Source: Hydractinia symbiolongicarpus (Eukaryota; Cnidaria; Hydrozoa; Anthoathecata; Hydractiniidae). Taken from it: 64,000 bases of DNA. Made by a program: the position numbers and the translations under genes. The number at the start of each line of letters is the position of its first letter. The first letter of the stretch is position 1. Positions 58,401 through 64,000 of this stretch are shown here, in pieces. The stretch is taken from the NCBI RefSeq assembly GCF_029227915.1, contig NC_079885.1, positions 13,467,001 through 13,531,000 of the forward strand. The letters are read 5' to 3'. Below the pieces are notes generated by a model. It made no database searches. It was not told the DNA's origin and was given only the letters and a program-made list of their open reading frames with translations.

Positions 58401-61400
58401 TTAAATACGATAAAATATAGGCTTTATTGGTAGAATATTATAAAAGTTGTTCATCTAAGTCAATTTTTGATCTTTTTTTGTTATGTGACACTCTTTTTGG
58501 CCTGGCTTTCCTAAACTTCAAAATAAAAGTATATAAAAAAGTCAAATATATTTCCTATCGAATATTCATGAAATAATAAAATGGAACAACCTTTTCGTGC
58601 TGTCGACTCTGGAGCTTAAAAGGTATAGGCATTTGAAGCTTAGCGCTTACTCAATCTATTGTTCTTTTTGGTCTTTAACAAAAGGGACCTGCAAGTCGCA
58701 CACCCAAAAAATCTTTTAACGTATATAAACGTTGCGCCCTGTTAAAATGACTGAATTATGGAACTCAGGAAGTGTAGCTAATTCCAAAAAAAAAACACCA
58801 ATTCCATTACATTAGCTTAAAAGCACACCATAACAACTTTCAAGCCAAAAATCCTTTCTGTACTCAAGTTATTGTTTTCTCGACTTTTACGAAATATGCC
58901 CAACTGGAATTTTTGTCTGTTGTTTAAATGTTATGTTAACCTCTTGACTTATATATGAGAAAACATATTTTATAGAAAAGACAACCAAACCGAAAGGGTG
59001 CAAATAGTTATCCTGTAGGGCTATATCCCATATTAATGCCTGTAGTAAATAACCTTTTGTGGGAAAGAATTATTAAATCATGCCTTGAGAATCAATTTTG
59101 GCTCTATTTTATTGACAAAGACATCCGGTTCAAACTTCTTTAAAATACTCCACGACATCAGTAAATATGAAAGTCATTTCTAGAAAACTAGATTCTGGAC
59201 AGGTTGAATAGCTGATTTTCTTAACTTTAAAGGGAGAGAGCTTTTGTGGCAAATAAGTAATTTAATTTTTGGTCAAAATAAATATTTTTTTCGTAATGCA
59301 CTAATGTGAGTTTTTGTCACAGTGGATAAGCTTTTAATACACGTTTTTTTTAAAAAAAAACAAGTCCGTTTATAAGATTATAAGAAATAGAGATTAAAGC
59401 ATCCAAGAAACTTTTAGTACTGGATTTTTTAGGCTTCAAAAAATTAAGAAACTAATAAAAGTAATTTCCCAGAAAATATCTTTTTATAACTACTTTTTGC
59501 ACATCCGCTTGTGTGATTGCATTACGTATAGAGACAAGTTGATGTCAATTTCATTCGATATATGTATAAGTTTAAGAACCAATTAGGAAACTAGAACCTT
59601 CCACTGGTTTCTTTAAAAGAAACTCCTCACTAGTATTTAAGAGTTATTCTCTAATACACTTAACAGTAAAACGCCGAAGAGTACTCTAAATAAGCAATAT
59701 TCATAAATATGTGTAAGTCACACTTATTGTATTTAAGAATTGCAACTTTCTAGGCAATATGGAGAAGTAGCATTCCAAAGAAACTAAGGAGGCTGAAAAT
59801 TTATTTTGTTGATTCTCTTGTTTGTCCACTCTTTTTTAAAAAAGCTTGTGTGGGAAGTGTGAGAAAACTACTAGTCTTAAATGAAGTTTAACCATTCTTC
59901 ATTTATTTCCTTAATTTAAGCTTTCTAAAGGATTGGAGGATCGTACTTATGGTTCACAACTGAATTTGTCTGCTTTAAAATGTTGTAGCAGCCTTGTTGT
60001 ATATCTGATATTTAAGCTTGTCTTTCATTGTTTATTTAATTTTATTTTTAAGTTGCAAGTGAAACCACTCTTAACACCTGATGGCGAAAAAGTGGTTTAC
60101 CTTGACGTGGACGAGAATGGTATCGAAATAAATGTTCCATCCAAGTGGTAAGTAACTGATGATTTTAGTACTATCTGATTGTGAGAAATTTAGTTGCATT
60201 ACGCACATACTCAAACAGATTGTTATGTTTCGTCAAGACTCCACAGACCTAACTTTTATGTTTTCAGTACTGTCACAAAAAACGATGACATCAGTGGCGT
60301 TATTAATTTTGAAAGTTGTTGGAATATAGTTTTTCAAAATTTTTAACTGGCCTAAAATTAATAAAATCTCAGCCTCATTATAAACTATTTGTTCTCTGAT
60401 TTTAGGCAGGCATAGATGCCAAGAAAAGTATCGGGAAATCTCAGAATTTATTATTTCTATTAGATTGTTTAATTTCTATTTTAGGGCTATTGTTGAAGAC
60501 TCGATTTTTTTTAAATCTCTCTGTCGTGACAAGGTGACACAAACCGTAGCTACGGTTGACGTTTCGTATCATGCTGTAATTGATGTTGCAGACTATCTTG
60601 TTAAAAGGATGGAACCAATACCTGTTGCGCGGGTAAACCAGTGTGTATTGCGCCAGTCTCCATCTAACCAAGTGAAAAAAGAACAGGGTCGAGAGAGATC
60701 AAAAAGCATCAAGATTAAGTTGACGAAGGCAACAACGAAGTTTTTTCAGAGAAGATCCATCTTGAAAACTGATGCAGAAGGAGACATCATTGCAAATGAG
60801 TATACAAAAGAACCTGAAGATGATTTAAGTTTGGACCAAAAAGGTATTATGATTGCGTTTCTCTGTTTGTCTGCAAGGTGTGACATAGCCGATCTAGGTA
60901 GAAGAGTCACTTTTAGACTTTTTAACAACAAAATAATTTTTAGTCGTTAGCTTGTGCAAATCCATAAAAATTTGCCCGTCACTATTTGGAGCTACTGTCA
61001 TTCAAAGCTGTTTGAAGTCACAATATCACAAAGGAAGTTTCAGCCAGCCAGATGAGCGCAACTCAACAAATTCCAAAACTAGTCGTTAGCCTGTCATAAA
61101 TTTACGGGACTTCGCCCGTAGTACACGTTTTCCGTATCGGTTTTAATTAAATTTTGTTAGTAAATATATAGGGGTTATATATATATATTAGCCTATGCAC
61201 AAAATTTTATCGCAAATTGATGTGCTGATCCCAAGTTATTGAGTCATCAGCAAAAATTTAAGACGCCTGGGACGAGCAAACAAGTGTCTTTTTGACATAT
61301 TTTTTTGCAAGTTTGATGCAATCTCTTACCAGGTTTTTAAAATTGCTGATATTAGAAAGTTATCAAAATTTGCTACACCCACGCATCATAATTTCTGCAA

Positions 61401-63114
61401 CATAATTTAATCCAAATATTTTACTTGCGAATATCTCGAGAACGAAAAGAGCTTCTTAAACAAAAAGTCCATCGTTATTTTTTACATGGGCTTCCCTTTA
61501 ACTTGAACAAAAAGTATCTCTAATTATTTCGTCCAAAATTTATAGAAATCGGTTTGTGATAACAGAAGTGGGAATAATCAAGTTGATTGCATTTTTTAAT
61601 TTAATGAATTAAAAGGATCCTTCTTTTGCATGACAGGTAGTCCGTACAACACATCAAGTGATTCCCAAGATGAAAGCCAACCAGTACCTCCTCCCCGACA
61701 CAAACGCAAGGCGAAAAAATCGAAAAAAGTAAAACCCGATTCTCAGCAAAAGGAGAAGGAAAAAGTAAATCAAGAGAAAAAAAAGGAAGATTTGGCATGG
61801 TTCTCATCTTCTCCGAAGTTCGGCCTTCCACCACTACCAACATTATCAGGTTTGCCTGTCTGTCTGTTTATAACTGGCTGTCTATCTGTAACTGGCTGAT
61901 ATATACTGCTATGTTATATTGCGAATTTGAATTAATTTTAAGGATCAAAGGACCAGTCCCCTTCAGTGGCATCCTTTGAAGAACTGCAAGGAGTCATCGA
62001 CTTTTTGTCTGGATCGAGCTCAAGCAGTCTTGCGATCAACGAGAAATCGGACAAAAATCGCAGCAAAACACACAAGCGAAACAACAGCATGACGAATCTG
62101 ACGAGTGACACAAATAATGCAAAAGTGATGGCGGATGGAAAGCAGAAACTGTGTCACAAGAAATCAGCAAGTTTTTCAGGCAATACTGCAGACATGACGG
62201 TTAAAGATGGCAAAGAATCATCCCTGGAGAAACTAAAAGCATCGTCAAATCAGAAGAAGGAAGAAGAAAAAGGATTCAAGAGCGAGAACAGCACTGTTGG
62301 TGAAAATAATTCTTCAGAAAAAATTTTTTATGCTGATAAAAGTGAATCGTCCGACGCTGGTTTTAGTCTAAACGTTGAACGAACGCCCGGCGATGGAATC
62401 GATAACAGAGTTGTATTAAAATTAGCATTTAACTCGACTGTTAATGTTAACACTAATAAAGGTAATGAAGATAAAAAACTGATGCCTGTTGATGATATAA
62501 ATTCGTTGAACAAGAATAAAGAAAATAGCATTAGTGCGAAGACTGAAGCGGAAGACAACGAGAGTAACAACACGGTCGAGATAGACACAAAATTGAACGA
62601 TGAAAAGCGAAGCAAGCTGAAATCACAGTTGTGTGTCAGCATTGTTGATGTAAAAAGTGAATCTGCGAAAGATCATACTCCAGTACTTGTGACCGAGCTT
62701 GCGAAATCGAAACCGGATATTCTTCATACAGCTGGTGCAGATAAAATCTTCAATATATCCTTGTCATCCATGAGTCTGCCAAATACAGAAAATGAGCCCA
62801 ATCCAAGTTTGTGCTCAAACATAATGCCAGGTGCAAGTATGCCATCGACATTAGGTGTCATGCCATTGCAACGTAGTGAAGCAGATGTTGTGTTCCCTGA
62901 TCCCACTCACAAACTCAATACCGCTATACCCTCACCAGGGTCAACTGTTATACCAAAAAGTGGCGCTGTAGGCGCATTCCAAACAAGAGAGCAGCTACTA
63001 CAGCCAAAACAGCACACTTTGTACGAGCCTTTTAATTCCAGACTTTCTTGGCCGGTTGGTTTAGGTAATAAACTGGGTAGTTTATGGTCTGATGCAACTT
63101 TGGAAAATGAAGGA
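37153..63114 (+). CDS. Large multi-exon gene of unknown function, ten exons joined in phase
   Basis: Ten exons bounded by AG/GT and compatible in phase: 37153-37470, 39864-40040, 40163-40297, 43745-43840, 44147-44323, 46033-46200 (all phase 0), then 60053-60147, 60485-60843, 61637-61849 and 61943-63114. They total about 970 codons and the gene continues beyond. The N-terminal 357 residues look helical and globular, with no signal peptide or membrane segment. The middle (VYLDVDENGIEINVPSKW, VSYHAVIDVADYLVKRMEPI) is conserved-looking. The C-terminal third is disordered: proline and lysine-rich (PVPPPRHKRKAKKSKK), then Ser/Asn/Lys-rich. I do not recognise the family. The basic, disordered tail suggests a nuclear or RNA-linked scaffold, as weak inference. 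The 46201-60052 intron is taken as internal because both sides are phase 0; two adjacent genes are the alternative. Confidence 0.7.
39864..40040 (+). CDS. Exon 2 of the large unknown gene
   Basis: Follows TTTTATAG and reads QYASIALRVAKELYCYHQTV through SDFEEDFDNVMLTGIEGK to WLSISE, ending at GAG|GTAAAT. 59 codons, phase 0 at both ends. Confidence 0.8.
40163..40297 (+). CDS. Exon 3 of the large unknown gene
   Basis: Follows GCTTATAG and reads ANKSLRNGYGLTNQEIGQVL to NQRINNLVQ, ending at CAG|GTATTA. 45 codons, phase 0. Confidence 0.8.
41300..41640 (+). repeat. Degenerate tandem array, words 'GTGTTTTCATCATTTT'
   Basis: Variants of AAGCTTTRCATGMCGTGTTT followed by TCATCATTTTA recur near 41331, 41421, 41540 and 41584, with a related piece near 43060. 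The unit length varies (about 45-90 bp), so it is an eroded array. Confidence 0.55.
41652..41737 (+). repeat. 18-bp minisatellite, about four to five copies
   Basis: Unit TTCTACACCACCAGYRAT repeats with small changes. The first copies are shorter by three bases. Confidence 0.9.
43180..43570. repeat. Pieces of dispersed repeats (GACGTCA family and 'cacagacac' family)
   Basis: 43370-43560 (reverse orientation) has GCTGACGTCA twice, with CCCCATATAT and a GTACAAATT-like spacer, like the sub-blocks at 17.4-17.7 kb. 43190-43250 contains AATAATACGAAAATTCAGTG, then TGTCTGTGAG, the reverse complement of the CACAGACACGGAAGTTTCGT block at 55118. Confidence 0.6.
43745..43840 (+). CDS. Exon 4 of the large unknown gene
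   Basis: Follows TTTTTACAG and reads QYIDRLFCNAVCEVDIPTAF to LQKVLQ, ending at CAG|GTGACT. 32 codons, phase 0. A small exon between 40297 and 43745 cannot be excluded. Confidence 0.75.
44147..44323 (+). CDS. Exon 5 of the large unknown gene
   Basis: Follows TTTCATGTAG and reads NCCSPAESFAAASQGIPIIK to AFENTTQKL, ending at CTG|GTAAGA. 59 codons, phase 0. An upstream open stretch (about 43967-44090, LISIKPLVKWDGFHDPSLQQ) looks protein-like but does not fit the phase. Confidence 0.8.
45600..45790. repeat. Cluster of self-complementary AAATACGAAA/TTTCGTATTT words
   Basis: The 190-bp intronic segment holds many copies of TACGAAA or TTTCGTA in both orientations, including perfect palindromes such as AAAAATACGAAATATATATT continuing TTCGTATTTTT. 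It can fold into many alternative hairpins. It is not a simple A/T run, because the CG-containing core recurs each time. Confidence 0.8.
46033..46200 (+). CDS. Exon 6 of the large unknown gene
   Basis: Follows TTAACAG and reads QAVRDIIARVIELKKIDVTK to IIAFGKANL, ending at CTG|GTAGGA. 56 codons, phase 0. It is followed by the 13.9-kb intron full of repeats. Confidence 0.78.
46505..47065 (+). repeat. Scattered 'GTGGCTGAC' words
   Basis: GTGGCTGACA or close variants occur near 46509, 46583, 46630, 46649, 46771, 46800, 46887 and 47052. Spacing is irregular. This may be what is left of a short-unit array. Confidence 0.5.
47075..47320. repeat. Two dispersed repeats side by side
   Basis: 47080-47215 (GGTCCCTAGTTACCCACGCG, CACCACCTTGTTTCCAAGTT) matches 17785-17890 and, reversed, 58160-58270. 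47265-47320 (ACTTTCTCACGGCTCATGCA ... AAAGCGTGGCATTACATTAA) is the reverse complement of 54985-55045. Confidence 0.75.
47640..49230 (+). repeat. Diverged direct repeat, left copy (AGCTAGCTA-rich plus 'atgcaatata' units)
   Basis: The first part is rich in AGCTAGCTA and reads GTAGCTAGCTAATGTTACCT ... CCAGTATATACCTAGCTAACCTGTGAG (shown in part). Then come units with ACATGCAATAYRMYRA followed by GAACAAATTTTTGCAGAATT near 48086, 48542 and 49120. The same order recurs at 56650-57870. Confidence 0.65.
49250..50575 (-). mobile_element. CR1/L2-like LINE, 5'-truncated
   Basis: Minus-strand RT from NLKEKVDTVNHGCLLQKL (about 50560), FIRSQTAFIDGAYSDPEN, then 50385-49756 with GVPQGSIPIPLLFILLINDL, the active site YADDTVIYSS, LNPKKGKTEFVVF and YLGIQLDTHLKMN. 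The C-terminal end lies in another frame (49792-49523: VDSNYKVVSHSINTRGNRSK, LVFNSLPSNIREGKSMRNFK), so one frameshift separates them. The 3' end, near 49250, shares TTTATACAGG and CTGCTATCAATG words with the LINE at 55.3 kb. The 5' truncation point directly abuts the inverted Penelope-like arm at 50576. Confidence 0.85.
50576..51253 (-). mobile_element. Penelope-like element, left inverted arm (with GIY-YIG endonuclease)
   Basis: The 678-bp arm is the near-identical reverse complement of 52651-53349. On the minus strand it codes PDTEIIHIGNVFKTKVLKIE, then VTLHRAYKISDYFQEEIGYI (in the frame 51078-50704), CQQNEEDVKKFSYNLNRW and a GIY-YIG-like CVIYKYTCSCGVNYIGEK with NAQTRWSEH, the endonuclease of Penelope-like elements. 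A frameshift occurs at GACCTTACACAGAGC near 51075. Relative to the right arm it has lost a 25-bp segment that codes the PHGFVYS part near 51008. Confidence 0.88.
51254..51730 (-). pseudogene. Penelope-like reverse transcriptase remnant
   Basis: Continuing 5' from the left arm on the minus strand: SFTKDLSGKTKFQYRK (about 51735-51690), then MKFPDAIKNITLEEDEELVS with YDVELLFTSIPIDDTIDYI (51650-51560), the SYDVxxLFTSIP motif of Penelope-like RT, and CTFSANNRLIKQIDGCSM. The palm active site that should follow is missing. The sequence goes on to PDTFFESLNNYHPNIKLTME, which leads into the arm. Confidence 0.75.
51781..52200 (+). pseudogene. P-element-like (THAP9-type) transposase C-terminal fragment
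   Basis: On the plus strand: WLDDFLSYFTLWK, a stop, SIEERDGNFTKN, a frameshift in an A run (near 51862), then SNMFISWQTHKGLKITVNSI, VPYILSERFCQDDLKNYFG, RKRAIGSRRDNPFVRDVGYN and YSVRPIAGNV (stop at 52135). One frame over come FNIIDDTPLPKRKKTQ and a stop at 52200. The W/H-QT-x-GLKIT, RFxQDxLExYFGxQR, SDNP and D-D-T-P-LPKRK motifs are those I know from P-element-like transposases. It lies between the two inverted Penelope-like arms. Confidence 0.8.
52411..52599 (-). other. Short acidic ORF between the inverted arms
   Basis: The minus frame reads MAAQIGEDYLAGDDLHYLFE, then LIDGGFLEDNVDFNTELDAV and stops. Its codons look protein-like and its composition is acidic. I cannot name it. It may be a first exon or the coding remnant of a further element. 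Confidence 0.3.
52651..53349 (+). mobile_element. Penelope-like element, right inverted arm
   Basis: The 699-bp inverted partner of 50576-51253, reading on the plus strand MEIDPPCFLDTEIIHIGNVF ... KKAGYPHGFVYSVIRDFNKD, RTKNYFTLPYCQQNEEDVKK, IQSLFPLKDNIKHLACVIYK and YTCSCG. Here a stop interrupts the GIY-YIG region that is open in the left arm (CSCGL-stop against CSCGVNYIGEK). Both arms share the same disrupted CCTTACACAGAGC site. Identity ends abruptly at AATATAAAG (53349), the same point as on the left. Confidence 0.88.
54900..55150 (+). repeat. Dispersed repeat with 'cacagacacggaagtttcg' end
   Basis: AACGCCACGCTTTGGGAGAC and ATGAGCCATAAGAAAGTGAC match, reversed, 47265-47320. The right part (ACACAGACACGGAAGTTTCG, TATTATTATAGAGA) matches 43190-43250 reversed, and a similar ACAGACACACGGAACTGG occurs, reversed, at about 56518-56540. 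Confidence 0.65.
55151..55342 (+). pseudogene. C2H2-like zinc-finger ORF truncated by a LINE tail
   Basis: The frame reads MGKCSYCSTEFLYRQSKFKH with QNTCKI, then KYPCSTCNQLFTRRC, one full and one partial C-x2-C ... H-x4-C/H finger. The second finger is cut off where the (TTTA)n tract of the minus-strand LINE begins. No other exon was found. It could be an unrelated remnant rather than a host gene. Confidence 0.45.
55343..56545 (-). mobile_element. CR1/L2-like LINE, second copy, 5'-truncated
   Basis: On the minus strand, 56545-55787 codes RT from the active site YYIDADDTVIYVNDKSLVE, through WCNDNNLILNFKKCKTEAML, YLGIVINGTLNMNKNFDIAY and YQSMVVPLLLYYALSSLQLS, to YSTPAQNYIMN and a stop. The 3' tail is an (AAAT)n tract seen as TTTATTTATT at 55343-55370, with a sub-terminal GTTTATTTTTTAAATTGACG and TGCTATCAATGG shared with the 49-kb LINE. 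Upstream of the RT fragment the frame (to 56599) runs into a dispersed repeat, so the 5' end is truncated. Confidence 0.85.
56650..57870 (+). repeat. Diverged direct repeat, right copy
   Basis: It has the same order as 47640-49230: GAGCTAGCTAATGTTAGCTT ... CCTATGAGTTATGTTGCTAT, then CACATGCAATATGACAAGTG with GAACAAATTTTTTCAGAATT (about 57106) and CCACATGCAATATACTAAAA (about 57352). Near 57640-57690 is a small run of CTGTCGGTTTTG/GTGTCGTTCTTG-like words. Confidence 0.6.
57930..58340 (-). repeat. GACGTCA repeat family, minus-strand copy
   Basis: GTTACAGACAGACACACAGA (reversed) and the ATCCACTTTGCCTGT word tie this to 17.95-18.03 kb. ACCGCGTGGGTAACTAGGGA (58230-58260) is the reverse complement of the block at 17795 and 47100. 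An apparent 89-codon ORF here is only repeat sequence. Confidence 0.75.
60053..60147 (+). CDS. Exon 7 of the large unknown gene
   Basis: Follows a TTTATTTTTAAG acceptor and reads LQVKPLLTPDGEKVVYLDVD to NVPSKW, splitting the tryptophan codon at TG|GTAAGTAA. The donor is close to consensus. Confidence 0.78.
60485..60843 (+). CDS. Exon 8 of the large unknown gene
   Basis: Completes the split codon and reads AIVEDSIFFKSLCRDKVTQT, then DVSYHAVIDVADYLVKRMEP. A basic stretch (KSIKIKLTKATTKFFQRR) and an acidic end (TKEPEDDLSLDQK) follow. It ends phase 1 at AAAAAG|GTATTA. Confidence 0.8.
60942..61110 (+). repeat. Short direct repeat in intron 8
   Basis: TAGTCGTTAGCYTGT occurs at about 60942 and 61080, each followed by a similar CATAAAAATTTGCCCGT / CATAAATTTACGGG segment. 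It may be two ends of a small element about 140-170 bp long. Confidence 0.45.
61637..61849 (+). CDS. Exon 9 of the large unknown gene
   Basis: Follows TGACAG and reads SPYNTSSDSQDESQPVPPPR, then a lysine-rich charged run (KKSKKVKPD, KEKEKVNQEKKKED) and FGLPPLPTLS. Probably disordered and nuclear-localising in character. Phase 1 at both ends. Confidence 0.8.
61943..63114 (+). CDS. Exon 10 of the large unknown gene
   Basis: A long exon of 390 codons reading SKDQSPSVASFEELQGVIDF, then a Ser/Asn/Lys-rich low-complexity region. It ends with an aromatic patch near its end (NSRLSWPVGLGNKLGSLWSD) and GGA|GTAAGT. The short hydrophobic motifs at its two ends look like binding motifs flanking a disordered linker. 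Confidence 0.82.
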
Positions 63115-63410
63115 GTAAGTTTTTTACCCTATACTAATTAATTGCTTTATCAAACTTAAATTATTTAGTATTTAATTAAAAACTTTTTGGTAAAGGTCAA
63201 ACATTTTTTGAAGTTATCCGATTGTCAGGTTTGTACCCGTCCAATTAAAAACAACCTCTTTAAAAAAAAGCGTATGTTCTTGTAGCGGACGTAAGAAAGC
63301 TTTGGAAAAGAAATTCTCTGCTACAAAATAGTTTTTTTTTGTAAAGTACACCTACCCCTCTTCTAAATAAGCGCCCCTAGGATAAACACCTAAAAGTTTG
63401 GTTATTTTTT

Positions 63411-63832
63411 TTGAAAACGGCTATTTCAGCCTTACGGCGTCTGGAATTCGTTTATGTAATGATTTGTTTGTTCAAGATGGTGATTGTGAGAGAAGAAACG
63501 CAACATGACAGCAAACAAAATGAAACCCAGTTTACGTTAGATAAGCAACAGGATTTTCAGAAGTTGTTGGAAGGATCCAAATTTTTCACTGCATATAGAA
63601 ACGGGAACGAGAATTGGAAGGATAGGTTAGTGGTACACGTCTTTTGTATAAAAAATCCGAGACTGAGATTATAGTACTTTCAACTGCTAACTCGCAAAAT
63701 GTTAAGAAACTTGAAACAGTAAGTTATAGATTGACATGTAAAAACAGGGGTGTGACTCCATTAATTTTCAGAAAATCTCCTTTAAAGTTAAGAAACATCC
63801 GAGATGAACTCGAAAGTATGTTTTTGATATAA
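63411..63832 (+). other. Unrecognised open stretches at the right edge
   Basis: Two overlapping frames have protein-like content: 63479-63630 (MVIVREETQHDSKQNETQF, QQDFQKLLEGSKFFTAYRNG) and 63644-63832 (KKSETEIIVLSTANSQNVKK, RNIRDELESMFLI). They are in different frames. They may be parts of a decayed gene or exons of the large gene beyond the edge. No family recognised. Confidence 0.25.
63430..63455 (+). CDS. Possible micro-exon 11 of the large gene
   Basis: After TATTTCAG, a 26-nt stretch reads PYGVWNSF in the phase left by exon 10 and ends at AT|GTAATG. It would extend the aromatic motif SLWSDATLENEG. The next exon was not placed, so this is tentative. Confidence 0.35.
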
Positions 63833-64000
63833 AAGAGGACGTATATAATGTACTAAACTATGAATTTTAATTGAATTTTAAAATCAAACAATGTTGATTT
63901 TATAAGTATTTCAAAAAGTAATCATGTATCATTCCTTGGAGGCCAAGATCATTCTAAAAACAGGTCTTTGCGACCATGTGTATTAGAAGACTTGAAATAC

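Larger units (their letters stand above)
46201..60052 (+). other. Large repeat-filled intron 6 (13.9 kb)
   Basis: Contains, in order: GGCTGAC word repeats (46.5-47.07 kb), dispersed repeats (47.07-47.32 kb), a diverged direct repeat (47.64-49.23 kb), a LINE 3' end, a Penelope-like inverted duplication with a P-transposase fragment, a zinc-finger-like ORF cut by a second LINE, the second direct repeat (56.65-57.87 kb) and a minus copy of the GACGTCA repeat. Stretches 53.35-54.9 kb and 58.35-60.05 kb are AT-rich with nothing recognised. Confidence 0.6.

Noticed and set aside
1-64000. CRISPR arrays, prokaryotic operons, tRNA and rRNA genes
   Set aside because: No regularly spaced repeats with unique spacers, no ribosome-binding sites or gene strings, and no cloverleaf or rRNA core sequence was seen. 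The window is eukaryotic.

Overview
The window looks like one stretch of an AT-rich animal genome, most likely an early-branching metazoan such as a cnidarian. This is inference. The visible grounds are GT-AG introns, a eukaryotic ER-complex gene, and a transposon mixture of kinds I associate with cnidarian genomes: APE/PHD-finger LINEs, K02A2.6-like Ty3/gypsy, BEL/Pao, Penelope-like, P-element-like and THAP elements. No bacterial operons, CRISPR arrays, tRNA or rRNA genes were seen.

Host genes are few. (1) EMC7, an ER membrane protein complex subunit, lies at 21061-21750 (+) in a single coding exon. (2) A large unrecognised multi-exon gene runs from 37153 (+) to at least 63114. Ten exons join in phase, giving about 970 codons, and a 13.9-kb intron (46201-60052) is filled with mobile elements. 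(3) A vertnin-like gene or relic lies on the minus strand at about 4402-2956.

Layout: 1-966, LINE 3' end with a (GAT)n tail. 2956-4402, vertnin-like relic. 4500-5880, short repeats and G-rich 'aataagcccc' repeats. 6113-11037, a complete Ty3/gypsy element with identical 104-bp LTRs and a 5-bp target duplication. 11560-12436, a perfect 31-bp hairpin and a small TIR element. 12889-14460, BEL/Pao relic. 14653-14941, fold-back element. 16.1-20.2 kb, intergenic tandem and dispersed repeats. 20.97-21.96 kb, EMC7. 22.0-23.43 kb, nested inverted-repeat elements around a decayed ORF. 24009-25808, TIR element carrying a small spliced THAP gene. 26.8-28.9 kb, internally deleted antisense LINE. 31271-32413, TTAA-flanked TIR element with a P2X7-C-like cysteine domain. 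36.2-36.9 kb, Penelope-like relic. 37.1-63.5 kb, the large gene, whose big intron holds two LINE 3' ends, a Penelope-like inverted duplication with a P-transposase fragment between its arms, and a pair of diverged direct repeats.

The most unusual structures are the Penelope-like inverted duplication whose two arms share the same frameshift (50576-53349), the two compact TIR elements carrying a THAP gene or a P2X7-C-like domain, and the gypsy element with very short LTRs and non-TG/CA ends. All family assignments come from reading translations by eye. No database search was run.
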